This document shows positions 19,562-28,133 of a DNA stretch of 64,000 nucleotides, piece after piece. Position 1 is the stretch's first letter. The number at the start of each line of letters is the position of its first letter. The notes beneath the pieces are model-generated. The model had not been told where the DNA came from, did not search any database, and worked only from the letters and a program-made list of their open reading frames with translations. The translations under genes were made by a program, and so were the position numbers. The stretch comes from Monoglobus pectinilyticus (lineage in GTDB: Bacteria > Bacillota > Clostridia > Monoglobales > Monoglobaceae), in NCBI RefSeq assembly GCF_002874775.1, contig NZ_CP020991.1, forward strand, positions 476,917 through 540,916, written 5' to 3'.

Positions 19562-19759
19562 TTAAAGTCCGAATATATCCTTAATCGTGGTAAAGAGATT
19601 GCTTATCTCCTGTATCACCATCAACAGAACCACAATCAATCCGGCTATTGTTGTCATCATCGCCTGGTCGTCACGGCCGGCTCTGCACAAAAGCATATTA
19701 AGAACCGCCACCAGAATACCTATTGCCGCCACTTTAAAAATCAAATCAACACCTGTCAT
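19562..19759 (-). CDS. spoIIIAC: stage III sporulation protein AC
   Basis: A 65-residue two-helix membrane protein (VAAIGILVAVLNMLLCRAGR and MMTTIAGLIVVLLMVIQEIS), the standard size for SpoIIIAC. A GGAGGT site precedes the ATG. It is the third gene of the operon. Confidence 0.93.
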   Translation of the reverse strand: MTGVDLIFKVAAIGILVAVLNMLLCRAGRDDQAMMTTIAGLIVVLLMVIQEISNLFTTIKDIFGL

Positions 19760-19774
19760 TCCATACCTCCGAAG

Positions 19775-20296
19775 TTATAAAAGAAGAACTGTGATTAATA
19801 TTCCACTTGCAAAACCTAAACTTTTAAACAGCTTTGAATTTTTTGCTTTTTTTCTCATTGCCTCTTCCTCAGCCAGCTTCAATCTCTGACATACAGCTTT
19901 GATATTGTCTGATTCCATTCTGCGAGTCCCGCTCCCTAAACAGACTGAAAACTCTTTTATTACATCAATAGTTTCTCTATTCAGACAAAGACGCTTTTTA
20001 TTATTATCAACCGCTCTCATCCAAATCTCGTCAACCCTTTCTCCGGGAGCACCAGTCATACCATCAGATAACTCCAAAAAAATATCTGAAACCACTCCAT
20101 TCTCAACTTCAGAAACCCTACGGGACGCTTCACTGAGCACCGAGCTGTTTATAGAAATTTCTGTCTCAAGATATTTTAGAGCATTTATAAATTCTCTAAT
20201 CTGTACTACTCCGGCTTCATATTCAGAAGCTACAACAAGTCCGATATACCCACACCCTGCGATTATCGCAAACGAACATAATAATTTCATTGTCAT
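19775..20296 (-). CDS. spoIIIAB: stage III sporulation protein AB
   Basis: A 173-residue protein with N- and C-terminal transmembrane helices around a helical core. It has the family feature 'IREFINALKYLETEI' and SVCLGSGTRRMESDNIK, a GspF-like secretion fold. Its start ATGA overlaps the spoIIIAA stop by 4 nt, which indicates translational coupling. An ATG at 20290 is an alternative start. Confidence 0.92.
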   Translation of the reverse strand: MTMKLLCSFAIIAGCGYIGLVVASEYEAGVVQIREFINALKYLETEISINSSVLSEASRRVSEVENGVVSDIFLELSDGMTGAPGERVDEIWMRAVDNNKKRLCLNRETIDVIKEFSVCLGSGTRRMESDNIKAVCQRLKLAEEEAMRKKAKNSKLFKSLGFASGILITVLLL

Positions 20297-21222
20297 TTCA
20301 GCTGTCTTACCTCCGTTTCTACTCTCCGGCTTCCAGAATTGCTCATGCTCAATATAACCAAATTCTCAAAGACATGATTTTGAAATAGCGGCAAAAATGC
20401 CGGTTTCTCTTTAACCTCCTCAAACGTACTTCCATGAACACTGGCTATAATAGCACAGCCGCTCCCCTTCGCATAACATACAGCGTTTACCTCCCTGTCT
20501 GTTACAAGCTCGTCAGTAATAATGACTTGAGGCGACATTGTTCTAAGCAATATATTAATCCCATCAGCTTTCGGAGCGTTTTCAATCACATCAGTATTTG
20601 CACCTATATCATTGCATGGCACGCCCTGAAACATTGCAGAAATTTCACCGCGGTCGTCTGCTACGCCAACCTTTATTCCAAAACCCGAAAGCTGTCTTGC
20701 CATATCTCTAAGAACAGTTGTCTTGCCAACTCCCGGCGGCGAAACTATAAGTGTGCTTTTAATACTCGTTCCGCTAAGAATATAAGGCATTATATCATCC
20801 GCGCTTCCTTTTATTTCACGGGCGATTCTTATATTAACAGAACTTATATCACGAAAATTTTCAATTCTGCCATCACTGTCACATATTGCCCTGCCTACAA
20901 ACCCCACCCTGTGACCGCCGCGGAGAGTTACAAACCCCTGCCTTATCTCATCCAAATATGCGTAAACAGAATTTTCACATATCGAACGGAACAAAGTATT
21001 CAGGCTGAATCTCTCAACAATAAACCCCTTATCCATTCCAGCAGTTAGAGCGCCGTCAGGCTTCACAAAATATATTTTGTTACCTGAAACAAAAGACAGA
21101 GGTCTGTCTGTTCGGACGCGGATTTCATCCACATTAAATCCAGCATTTTTAAGACCTTGATGCACCACGGTTCTAAGCCCGTTTTTAGGCATATAGTCCA
21201 ATATTGTGTCATACTCAATCAT
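20293..21222 (-). CDS. spoIIIAA: stage III sporulation protein AA (AAA+ ATPase)
   Basis: A 309-residue secretion-type ATPase thought to power the SpoIIIA channel. Walker A is PPGVGKTTVLRD (about residues 162-173). Other marks are FVTLRGGHRVGFVGRA, VADDRGEI and QVIITDELVTD (Walker B), then ASVHGSTFEEV. It is the first gene of the eight-gene spoIIIA operon, which in Bacillus is made in the mother cell under sigma-E. Confidence 0.95.
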   Translation of the reverse strand: MIEYDTILDYMPKNGLRTVVHQGLKNAGFNVDEIRVRTDRPLSFVSGNKIYFVKPDGALTAGMDKGFIVERFSLNTLFRSICENSVYAYLDEIRQGFVTLRGGHRVGFVGRAICDSDGRIENFRDISSVNIRIAREIKGSADDIMPYILSGTSIKSTLIVSPPGVGKTTVLRDMARQLSGFGIKVGVADDRGEISAMFQGVPCNDIGANTDVIENAPKADGINILLRTMSPQVIITDELVTDREVNAVCYAKGSGCAIIASVHGSTFEEVKEKPAFLPLFQNHVFENLVILSMSNSGSRRVETEVRQLK

Positions 21223-21263
21223 TGTATCACCGGCTCTTAGCTTGTTTGTTTCTTATTTGTAGT

Positions 21264-21293
21264 ATTCTATGAGGCTTTGTCCTGAATTAGAAC
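21264..21293 (-). promoter_or_regulatory. candidate sigma-E-type promoter of spoIIIA
   Basis: On the reverse strand CATAGAAT (21264-21271) matches the sigma-E -10 consensus CATACAAT at 7 of 8 positions. It is preceded at a 14-nt spacing by a weak -35 candidate GTTCTAAT. It lies 42 nt before the spoIIIAA ATG. The remaining DNA to 21455 shows no gene. Confidence 0.3.
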
Positions 21294-21444
21294 TTATAAC
21301 TAAATTGATATGCTTCGATATTAAAGAAATTAGAGACATCTTAATTTAACAATGAAAGTTTAATTTCCAAATAAAATATTTAATTACCGGTTTTGTTTCT
21401 TAATTAAAAAAATTATATGAACTGTAAAAACATAAAAATATAGA

Positions 21445-21475
21445 AAATAAAAAAGCCCGGACAAATGTCCGGGGT
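21445..21475 (-). terminator. terminator downstream of the CRISPR array
   Basis: On the reverse strand CCCGGAC-ATTT-GTCCGGG (stem within 21457-21474) is followed by CTTTTTTATTTT. It lies 20 nt past the last, degenerate repeat in the direction of crRNA transcription and would end the precursor RNA. Confidence 0.85.
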
Positions 21476-21494
21476 CTGAAGCCACCTAATGGCG

Positions 21495-21809
21495 GTTTTT
21501 TGCTTTGATAATTACAATATTCTCAAACCTTGACCAACAATTGATATAGGATTATTGAGTTTTATTACTCTATAAATTTACACTACTCTCAAACTAGTTT
21601 GCTGTTTTCTGCATTAATTACACTGTTTTACTACCCTATAAATTTACACTACTCTCAAACAGACATTTTCATTTTTTATTCTCCTTATATGTTTTACTAC
21701 CCTATAAATTTACACTACTCTCAAACGGATGAGCAAGGGTGTAAACGCTGGGAAGAGTTTTACTACCCTATAAGTTTTACTACCCTATAAATTTACACTA
21801 CTCTCAAAC
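21495..21809 (-). CRISPR. type II-A CRISPR array, 4 spacers
   Basis: The 36-nt repeat on the transcribed strand begins GTTTGAGAGTAGTGTAAATT and ends GGGTAGTAAAAC. From the leader: full repeat 21774-21809, a 17-nt repeat fragment 21757-21773, spacer A 21727-21756, repeat 21691-21726, spacer B 21661-21690, repeat 21625-21660, spacer C 21595-21624, repeat 21559-21594 (two changes), spacer D 21529-21558, and a decayed 34-nt repeat 21495-21528. All four spacers are exactly 30 nt. Decay at the far end and the anchor at 21810 fix the orientation. Spacer A resembles a tail gene of the resident prophage. Confidence 0.95.
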
Positions 21810-21917
21810 CTCAAATGTCAGATTTTCAGTTTGAAGCGGAGACACTACTCACCGCCGGAAATTTATAGAAAGCAAAATTATCTATTTATATTATATATTA
21901 TAATTAATATTTTTCAA
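21810..21917 (-). promoter_or_regulatory. CRISPR leader with promoter and ATTTGAG anchor
   Basis: TTGAAA (21912-21917) begins at the csn2 stop and is followed after 16 nt by TATAAT (21890-21895), which would start crRNA transcription near 21883. The last bases before the first repeat read ATTTGAG. That is the leader-anchoring sequence known to direct Cas1-Cas2 integration in type II-A systems. Confidence 0.8.
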
Positions 21918-22586
21918 TTATATTTCACATAAATCATTGTCTATTACAAGCTTTTTTTCATGTTTTAATAATGCGCGGTCTGTACTCTCAATTAAAAGCA
22001 GTTTAAGTTTATGATGAATTGCGGTTTTATAAAGAGCCTCAAGTTCAGCTTCGGGGATATAACTTTTTAAATTCACAAAAACAAATATTTTTTCGCCTTC
22101 AAATTCAGTGACTGCCAGCATATGCTCAATAATTTTTTCGGAAATGCTTAAACATTCTTCGTTGAATTTTAAACCGAAAAGTTTTAAAAGGTTAGAGATA
22201 TCAATATCATCTTCAATTGTTAAATCATAATCAAATGAATCGTATAAATTAAAAATATATTGTTTTATCTTAGCTATCATTTCTTGAGTGTTATAATAGT
22301 GCTCCTCATCGACGGCAATGTTTTTTAAAGCAGAATAAAACTTAGACGTTAACGTTCTTTCATTAATATCGAATGGTACTATTTGTGTTAATAGTTTCAT
22401 GTGTTTATGTATTTCAATAGGTATATTATCATCTGATAATACAACTCTTCCGGGGAGCCGGAGTGTTTGATTATAAATATCTGATATAATCTCAGCAAAA
22501 AAGGGCTGGTTTTCTATCACGAGTATATTTATAATATTTTCGTTAAAAACGATTTCTTCTGTTATATAAGGGTGCACGAGCATCAT
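21918..22586 (-). CDS. csn2: type II-A CRISPR adaptation protein Csn2
   Basis: A 222-residue Csn2-like protein starting [14 protein letters not shown]; the family is about 220 residues. The C-terminal part shows the family pattern [20 protein letters not shown] then [11 protein letters not shown]. Csn2 forms tetrameric rings that thread on DNA ends and is needed for spacer acquisition with Cas1-Cas2 and Cas9. Its ATG overlaps the cas2 stop by 4 nt. It marks the locus as subtype II-A. Confidence 0.9.
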   Translation of the reverse strand: MMLVHPYITEEIVFNENIINILVIENQPFFAEIISDIYNQTLRLPGRVVLSDDNIPIEIHKHMKLLTQIVPFDINERTLTSKFYSALKNIAVDEEHYYNTQEMIAKIKQYIFNLYDSFDYDLTIEDDIDISNLLKLFGLKFNEECLSISEKIIEHMLAVTEFEGEKIFVFVNLKSYIPEAELEALYKTAIHHKLKLLLIESTDRALLKHEKKLVIDNDLCEI

Positions 22587-22903
22587 AATATCACCAGCCT
22601 TTCATCGCTGTCTATAACATCGGAAGTGAACTTACCTGTAATAAATTCCATCCTTGAAAATTGCTTTTCTGTAACGTTCATAACTTGAACTAACCCCTTG
22701 GGCGGTCGGTTTTTCTTGATTAATTGCGTGATAGAGTTTACAATGGTTTGATTTAAAGCCATCCTGCAATAGACTGATTCCTGCAGCATGACAAAGCCGT
22801 TTTTTATTAAAAATTTTCTAAAGTGCCTGTAATCCCGCCTGTTTTCAGAGGTTTCAACGGGAAGGTCAAAAAATACGAATATTCTCATAAATCTATAACT
22901 CAT
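22583..22903 (-). CDS. cas2: CRISPR-associated endoribonuclease-fold protein Cas2
   Basis: A 106-residue Cas2 beginning [18 protein letters not shown], with the conserved ferredoxin-like first strand ending [24 protein letters not shown] and [12 protein letters not shown] follow, as in type II Cas2 proteins. It bridges two Cas1 dimers in the integrase complex. It overlaps the cas1 end by 11 nt and csn2 by 4 nt. Confidence 0.94.
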   Translation of the reverse strand: MSYRFMRIFVFFDLPVETSENRRDYRHFRKFLIKNGFVMLQESVYCRMALNQTIVNSITQLIKKNRPPKGLVQVMNVTEKQFSRMEFITGKFTSDVIDSDERLVIL

Positions 22904-23766
22904 ATCTATAAAATTGTATTAACGATGTGTCGTTGTCATTAAGTGCGTCAAATATACTTTTGCAGTAAATTTTTATTGCGTTTAAAAAAGTATACTTGCC
23001 GCCGTCTATGTATATTGTTTCATTTAAAATATTTACTACCTTATGTTTTTCATCGGAGTTAAACATTGCAAAGTTCTCGTGATAAACAAGTCTGTCTATC
23101 AAAATTCTCAGCGGCTCCATAATATCACAGCTTAAATTAAATTGATTAAACATGTTATCATGAAATAATCCAAGCTGTGTCAGATAGCCGTTAGAAACAA
23201 CTTCACGATTTACAGCCGATAGAATTATTCTATAGCCATAGTTTAATGCTGCATTTATAGCGTTATCAGCGTTTCGATTAAAATCCATTCCGAATAATGC
23301 GTTAAAATACACTTTGGCAGCATGTCCCTCACGATTGGTTGCGTCATTAAATTCTATTTCTTTGATATAACCGCTTAGCATTTCTGCCGCCTCAATTTGC
23401 TCTACTTCACGTAACAGAAGGACTGATTGCGTATTTTTTCTGAAACTATTTCAGTCCAAACGCTAGCTTTAATATCAGAAGTCCACCCAATTTGTTTTTT
23501 ATTTTTAATGAGCAATCATGACTGCCATAAAGTGAAACGAGTTCCGATGCGGGATTACGCTTTTCATCGCAGAGAATTACTTTAATTTTTCGTGCGTTTA
23601 GCTCTGCTAAAAGACAGCCTGTTATAGAAACGGCAATATTTTCAATGATGACCATTGATATTTCATCAAGATAAATTCGTTTAGTTTCCTCGGAGCGGAC
23701 AACCATATATCCCATTTTTAAATCCAGCTTGCATCTTTTTGATATTACTACTATGCGCCAGCTCAT
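22893..23766 (-). pseudogene. cas1: cas1, disrupted by two frameshifts
   Basis: Cas1 integrates new spacers. The gene starts intact at the ATG overlapping the cas9 stop and gives the normal N-terminus (MSWRIVVISKRCKLDL). After the A6 tract at 23495-23500 the reading changes frame: IGWTSDIKASVWTEIVSEKI follows in a second frame. Near 23418-23424 it must change again to reach REVEQIEAAEMLSGYIKEIE and NDATNREGHAAKVYFNALFG in the third frame. Each change fits loss of one base from a homopolymer (A7 to A6, CCC to CC). The shifts do not cancel, so no full-length protein of about 290 residues can form. Sequencing error is an alternative. Confidence 0.88.
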
Positions 23767-26700
23767 AGGTCAAGTAGATTAGGGGACTTTTTCTCAAAAA
23801 GCCCCGTTGGCGATTGGTCAATGATTTTTATAGAGGAAAAGCTCTTCTTGTTTAAATCCATGGATATGCTAAGTATAGCAGAGCTTTGTGAACCGCCGAT
23901 TAGCTTTAAGTCAATTCCACTTGGCAGGGTGCAGTTAAAAAGTCCAAGCATTTTAAAAAGTACAATACTTCGTTCTTCAACATTGAGAGTCTCAAATACC
24001 TCTTTACCTTTTTTAACAATTTCGCTGGGGGTTTTAAACACATTGTATTTAGTGTTTTTTAATTTGTCCATCAGAATATTATATAGTTCTACGTTTTTCT
24101 CTTTGGTTATTTCATCTTTTACAGTGATTTCAAGGGTCATTTTATTAAGCCTTTGATATTCAGAATTTCTGTCATTATATTTTTCCAGGCGTTTTATGTA
24201 TTTTTCCCATTCGTATGGGAGAATTAATTGAAGGCCCCTCTTTATTTTAATTCTATCGTTGGTTTTACATGTCAAATGCGAACGGAAGCCATCTATTTCA
24301 AGCAGAGTATTATATTTAATTTTTCTGCCGCCAAGCAGCAGTTCAGGCTCAATTAAACCGTGTTTTTCACATAGATGATTTAAAACTTCTTGCTTTGATG
24401 TTAATTGACCTGCATATATTAAATCTATAGGCACAAAGGATATGGTAACTTTATCTTTTTTAATATGCTTAACCAAATAGAAATAAGTTGATGTGGCGCT
24501 GTTATATCCTCCATATTTTGATATATCCGATATATTATCTTTCTTTAAGCTGATCTGACCAAGTCCCTTTTTAAGCGGCATTATATTAAACAGCTCACCT
24601 TTTTGACAGCTGGAATATCGGACAAATCTGATATTATTTTTTTCCATTGTATTTTTAACGGTGGTTAAACTGGAGCCATCTTTAAGCCATGCGGTATCAT
24701 TGCCGCGAATAATGTCATGCTTTAAAAGTGAATCTAATTTAAGTGAATATTTTTGTCCGCTTTTAATAAAGTTTAAAGGATTATTTGTGTATTTAACGTA
24801 TTGAACATTACCCATGACTATATTCAAATATGCGTCTTTCGCGTGATGCAAATCATTGACAGACCTGCATTTAAGCATATCATATGTTTGCCTAAACTCG
24901 GATACAAGCCGGGCTTTGACATAAACAATTTGCGTGTCGGGGAACATTTCCTCTAGTAAATGAGCGATAGCTTTAGTGGATTGCTGCGTTTCAACAATTT
25001 GGCGATTGATAAATCCAGCCAGCTCTTCATCAGTGAATTCGGTGTCCCTTTCAAGCCGGTGAAGCTTTTCTTTACTTATCAAATTGCCTTTTGCAAGTTT
25101 CTCCCACATGGATTTCATATTATGCCTTATCTCGCTTGAAATCGGGTATTTATCTCCTTTTTTTGCGTTTTCTTCTGATAGCACAAGAACTTTATTATCA
25201 AGTGAATCATCTTTTTTTCTTGACCTTGGATGAATGTGGTCCACATCATATGCCTTACTTGCAAGGTTGCTGATATCAATGGATTTACCCGAATACATGC
25301 ATTTTCCAAGCTGAGTAAAATAGAGAAACAGCCGTTCGCTGCGCAACTCGCCGTCAGCTTTCGGGAATAATTGTTTTTTTAATTCTCCAACTTCATCTTC
25401 ACCATAATTTTTATACATTTCAAGTATAAGGTCGCGTCTGGATTTTGTGCGCTTTTTTTCACCTTCTCCGCGCGCCATTTCAATAAATATTCTCTTTGGA
25501 GGCGTGGGCATAATATACTTTAATTCTTTAACAATGTCAAGGGTTCTTAGAATAGGGCGCTTAACGGCGTTGGATATGTACATTTCATTTAGCCGGTCTA
25601 TAACGTTTTTGGGATAAGCATTATAGTATTCCTTTGCTTGCTTCTTTACATTTGATGAATATCCATAGCTTTGGGACAGCAGCTCCATAAGGTTTTTATT
25701 GGTCTCCCAAAGCATGGTGATTATATTTGGATTAACAACTTCGCCGGTTTTGGGGTCAATATCAAAGACCTCTGTTAAAAACTCCCTTGAGAGTCGGCCG
25801 AAATCTTTATAATTCGATTTTGCAATCTTTTTAATAACTTCATCGGAAAGCGTATAGTTTTCCTTAAGCCATTTTTTAATCCTTAATTTATCGTTTGAAA
25901 AAGTTATCTTTTCAATTATTTTTTCTGCGTCTTCTTCTGTCAGCATGCCTGATTCAATCAACGGTTTAAAATCTCTGAGCGGCTTTAAGGAGGATTTAAC
26001 CGTTATATCAATGCCCGTAATAGAGTCTTTGTCTTCATAACAGCCGTGGGAACGCAAGGTATCTTTAATATGTTTTAATGTGACTCTGTCGTGCTTTAAG
26101 AATACCTCATTATATATTAATTTCTTACATTCAACAGTGATGGGTTTGTTGTTGATTTTTATATTGTTGATTTCATTTAAAACATTAAATCTGCAGTATA
26201 GAAGTGAATTTTTGGGCAGAACATTTTTGCCCGGAAGATATGTGCACTTGCACGTCATTCTTCTGATAAATTCCTCTTCGCTTGCGTCTTCATCTACCAT
26301 ATCTTTAAAATTCCACGGATATATTTTTCCCTCTGCTTTTCGTTTCATCCATGCAAAGTTACTTTTATCTGATGAAACTAATGGTCCGACATAATAGGGT
26401 ATTCTAAACTCCATAAGGCTTAAAATTTTGTCTTTAACAGAGCCGTATTCATCAGAATCATTTAGAAAATCAAGATATGCTGATGCGTTATTAAGTATTA
26501 AATTAAGCTCGTACCAATAAAGCTGATAAGGAATAACGCGGTTATCAGAATTGACCTGTTTAGGGCAAAAGCTTGATAAGTCAAGACGGTTTAACATATC
26601 ATCAAATTTAGAGAGGTCAGCATTATCGCATTTTGTTTCTTTAAATATGCCTTTTATGTATTTACAAAAATCTTCAGGCGATGCTTTTTTAAGGTCAGAT

Positions 26701-27848
26701 GGTATAGTTTTGTTTTTTGATTTATAGTCGTTGGTGTTATACGAATATGCAAGATAATTAGGAAGTTTGCTGTCAGCAATGCGGAACACATAGTCATACT
26801 TTTCGGGAATATATTTTTTAACGGCGTACTTTAAAAAGGCTAAATCTGATTTATGCTGTTCATAAATTTCTTTTTTAGCTTCTGAAATGCAACTCTTTTC
26901 TTTAAGAATCCCGCTTAGCAATGACCAGTCATATATTGCTTTTATTGAAGCTAAAAGGTCGGAATCTCCGTCATCGAGCGCGGGGATAAGCGACTCAAAT
27001 AAGTCGTCGAAGTTATCGTCATTAAAGGTTATAGAATTTGTTTCTAATTCCTTATAGCTTTCGTTTAGAAATAAATCTGACAATTTTGCCTTACCGCCAA
27101 CAATTAACTTAATGGCGGTTACCGGATTAATAGCAGACTCTTCGGTAAGCGTTGGCTTTTTGCCGTCCCAAAGCAAGAGCTTAAAATCACGTTCCTTTGC
27201 TGTTTTGGTTATATTACGCTTTAATATTTCAGCAAACTTTTCTGATGAGCATTCCCATGGCTGCGCTTTGTCTGCGCTATTAAACCAGTTTGTAAATACT
27301 TGATAAACTTTGTCGAAGTTCAGCACTTCTGAAATATTGTCTTTATCAACGCTGAACAGAAAATGACCCCTATGCGCCAGTATATATGCGCAGGCAAGGT
27401 AAACAAGCCGCACATCGTGAGGTGAAGTATTCTTCATAAGTTCATCAATCAAATGGTGGATTGTAGGATATTCAGAAAAATATTCTTTATCTGTGTAATT
27501 TATATCATTAAAATAGATATTTTGTGTGCCGGTTGACCTATCCTCCGGGTATAATGCGCTTTGTTTTAAGCGTATAAAAAAATCCGGATCGATTTCCGCT
27601 ATGGGCTTTGCCATTAATTCCTGCAAAAGAGATATGCGCTGCTGCCGTCTGTCAAGGCGCCTGCGGCTTGTTCTAAAGCTTCGCCTGTCCTCGCATTGGT
27701 TGGCCGGGAAAAAAAGATGAACGCCCCACATGGCGTTGCTTTTATATTTTAAAATATTATAGCCAGTATCTGTAACAGCCCAACCCACAGAGTTTGTACC
27801 TATGTCAAGCCCCAAAAGCCAATCGCCATAAAAATTTTTCTTTTGCAT
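23763..27848 (-). CDS. cas9: Cas9 RNA-guided endonuclease
   Basis: An intact 1361-residue type II-A Cas9. Domains: RuvC-I with LGLDIGTNSVGWAV (catalytic Asp15), arginine-rich bridge helix CEDRRSFRTSRRRLDRRQQR (about residues 52-71), recognition lobe (about 80-730), RuvC-II with RIFIEMARGEGEK, HNH with YDVDHIHPRSRKKDDSLDNK, RuvC-III with LHHAKDAYLNIVMGN, and a C-terminal PAM-interacting domain ending at NLLDL. All catalytic residues appear present, so target cutting should still work. An AGGGAG site precedes the ATG. The stop overlaps the cas1 start as ATGA. A divergent tracrRNA lies upstream. Confidence 0.97.
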   Translation of the reverse strand: MQKKNFYGDWLLGLDIGTNSVGWAVTDTGYNILKYKSNAMWGVHLFFPANQCEDRRSFRTSRRRLDRRQQRISLLQELMAKPIAEIDPDFFIRLKQSALYPEDRSTGTQNIYFNDINYTDKEYFSEYPTIHHLIDELMKNTSPHDVRLVYLACAYILAHRGHFLFSVDKDNISEVLNFDKVYQVFTNWFNSADKAQPWECSSEKFAEILKRNITKTAKERDFKLLLWDGKKPTLTEESAINPVTAIKLIVGGKAKLSDLFLNESYKELETNSITFNDDNFDDLFESLIPALDDGDSDLLASIKAIYDWSLLSGILKEKSCISEAKKEIYEQHKSDLAFLKYAVKKYIPEKYDYVFRIADSKLPNYLAYSYNTNDYKSKNKTIPSDLKKASPEDFCKYIKGIFKETKCDNADLSKFDDMLNRLDLSSFCPKQVNSDNRVIPYQLYWYELNLILNNASAYLDFLNDSDEYGSVKDKILSLMEFRIPYYVGPLVSSDKSNFAWMKRKAEGKIYPWNFKDMVDEDASEEEFIRRMTCKCTYLPGKNVLPKNSLLYCRFNVLNEINNIKINNKPITVECKKLIYNEVFLKHDRVTLKHIKDTLRSHGCYEDKDSITGIDITVKSSLKPLRDFKPLIESGMLTEEDAEKIIEKITFSNDKLRIKKWLKENYTLSDEVIKKIAKSNYKDFGRLSREFLTEVFDIDPKTGEVVNPNIITMLWETNKNLMELLSQSYGYSSNVKKQAKEYYNAYPKNVIDRLNEMYISNAVKRPILRTLDIVKELKYIMPTPPKRIFIEMARGEGEKKRTKSRRDLILEMYKNYGEDEVGELKKQLFPKADGELRSERLFLYFTQLGKCMYSGKSIDISNLASKAYDVDHIHPRSRKKDDSLDNKVLVLSEENAKKGDKYPISSEIRHNMKSMWEKLAKGNLISKEKLHRLERDTEFTDEELAGFINRQIVETQQSTKAIAHLLEEMFPDTQIVYVKARLVSEFRQTYDMLKCRSVNDLHHAKDAYLNIVMGNVQYVKYTNNPLNFIKSGQKYSLKLDSLLKHDIIRGNDTAWLKDGSSLTTVKNTMEKNNIRFVRYSSCQKGELFNIMPLKKGLGQISLKKDNISDISKYGGYNSATSTYFYLVKHIKKDKVTISFVPIDLIYAGQLTSKQEVLNHLCEKHGLIEPELLLGGRKIKYNTLLEIDGFRSHLTCKTNDRIKIKRGLQLILPYEWEKYIKRLEKYNDRNSEYQRLNKMTLEITVKDEITKEKNVELYNILMDKLKNTKYNVFKTPSEIVKKGKEVFETLNVEERSIVLFKMLGLFNCTLPSGIDLKLIGGSQSSAILSISMDLNKKSFSSIKIIDQSPTGLFEKKSPNLLDL

Positions 27849-27849
27849 A

Positions 27850-27878
27850 TTGACAACTCCCTTATCTTGTGGTAGTAT
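27850..27878 (+). promoter_or_regulatory. tracrRNA promoter overlapping the cas9 5' end
   Basis: TTGACA (27850-27855), a 17-nt spacer and TAGTAT (27873-27878) on the forward strand. It starts 1 nt upstream of the cas9 ATG on the opposite strand, so it lies across the cas9 ribosome site and leader. Confidence 0.75.
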
Positions 27879-27884
27879 TTGCTT

Positions 27885-28014
27885 ATAGGATTTACTACCC
27901 TATAAATTTACACTACGAGTTCAAATAAAAATTATTTCAAATCGTTCTTTATGTTCGCACAAGAGTTGTGCATTTTATTTGTAACTTTTGCCTGCTTTTT
28001 TAAGCAGGCTTTTT
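27885..28014 (+). ncRNA. tracrRNA
   Basis: The anti-repeat contains 26 bases (27891-27916, beginning TTTACTACCC and ending CACTAC) that are exactly complementary to the crRNA repeat. Then comes a bulge and GAGTTCAAAT, an A/T-rich nexus, a GCACAAGAGTTGTGC hairpin, and a terminator GCCTGCTT-TTTT-AAGCAGGC with a T5 tract (27990-28014). It pairs with pre-crRNA for RNase III processing and Cas9 loading. The predicted primary transcript is about 130 nt from near 27885. Confidence 0.93.
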
Positions 28015-28133
28015 ATTTTATAGTATAATTTTACTATAACTTACGAAATTTGTCAATATATATAATAAATAAGATAAAAATATTTTAAATAAGCGATTTT
28101 TAAAAGAAAGAACCTTCTAAAGTAGAAAATAAA

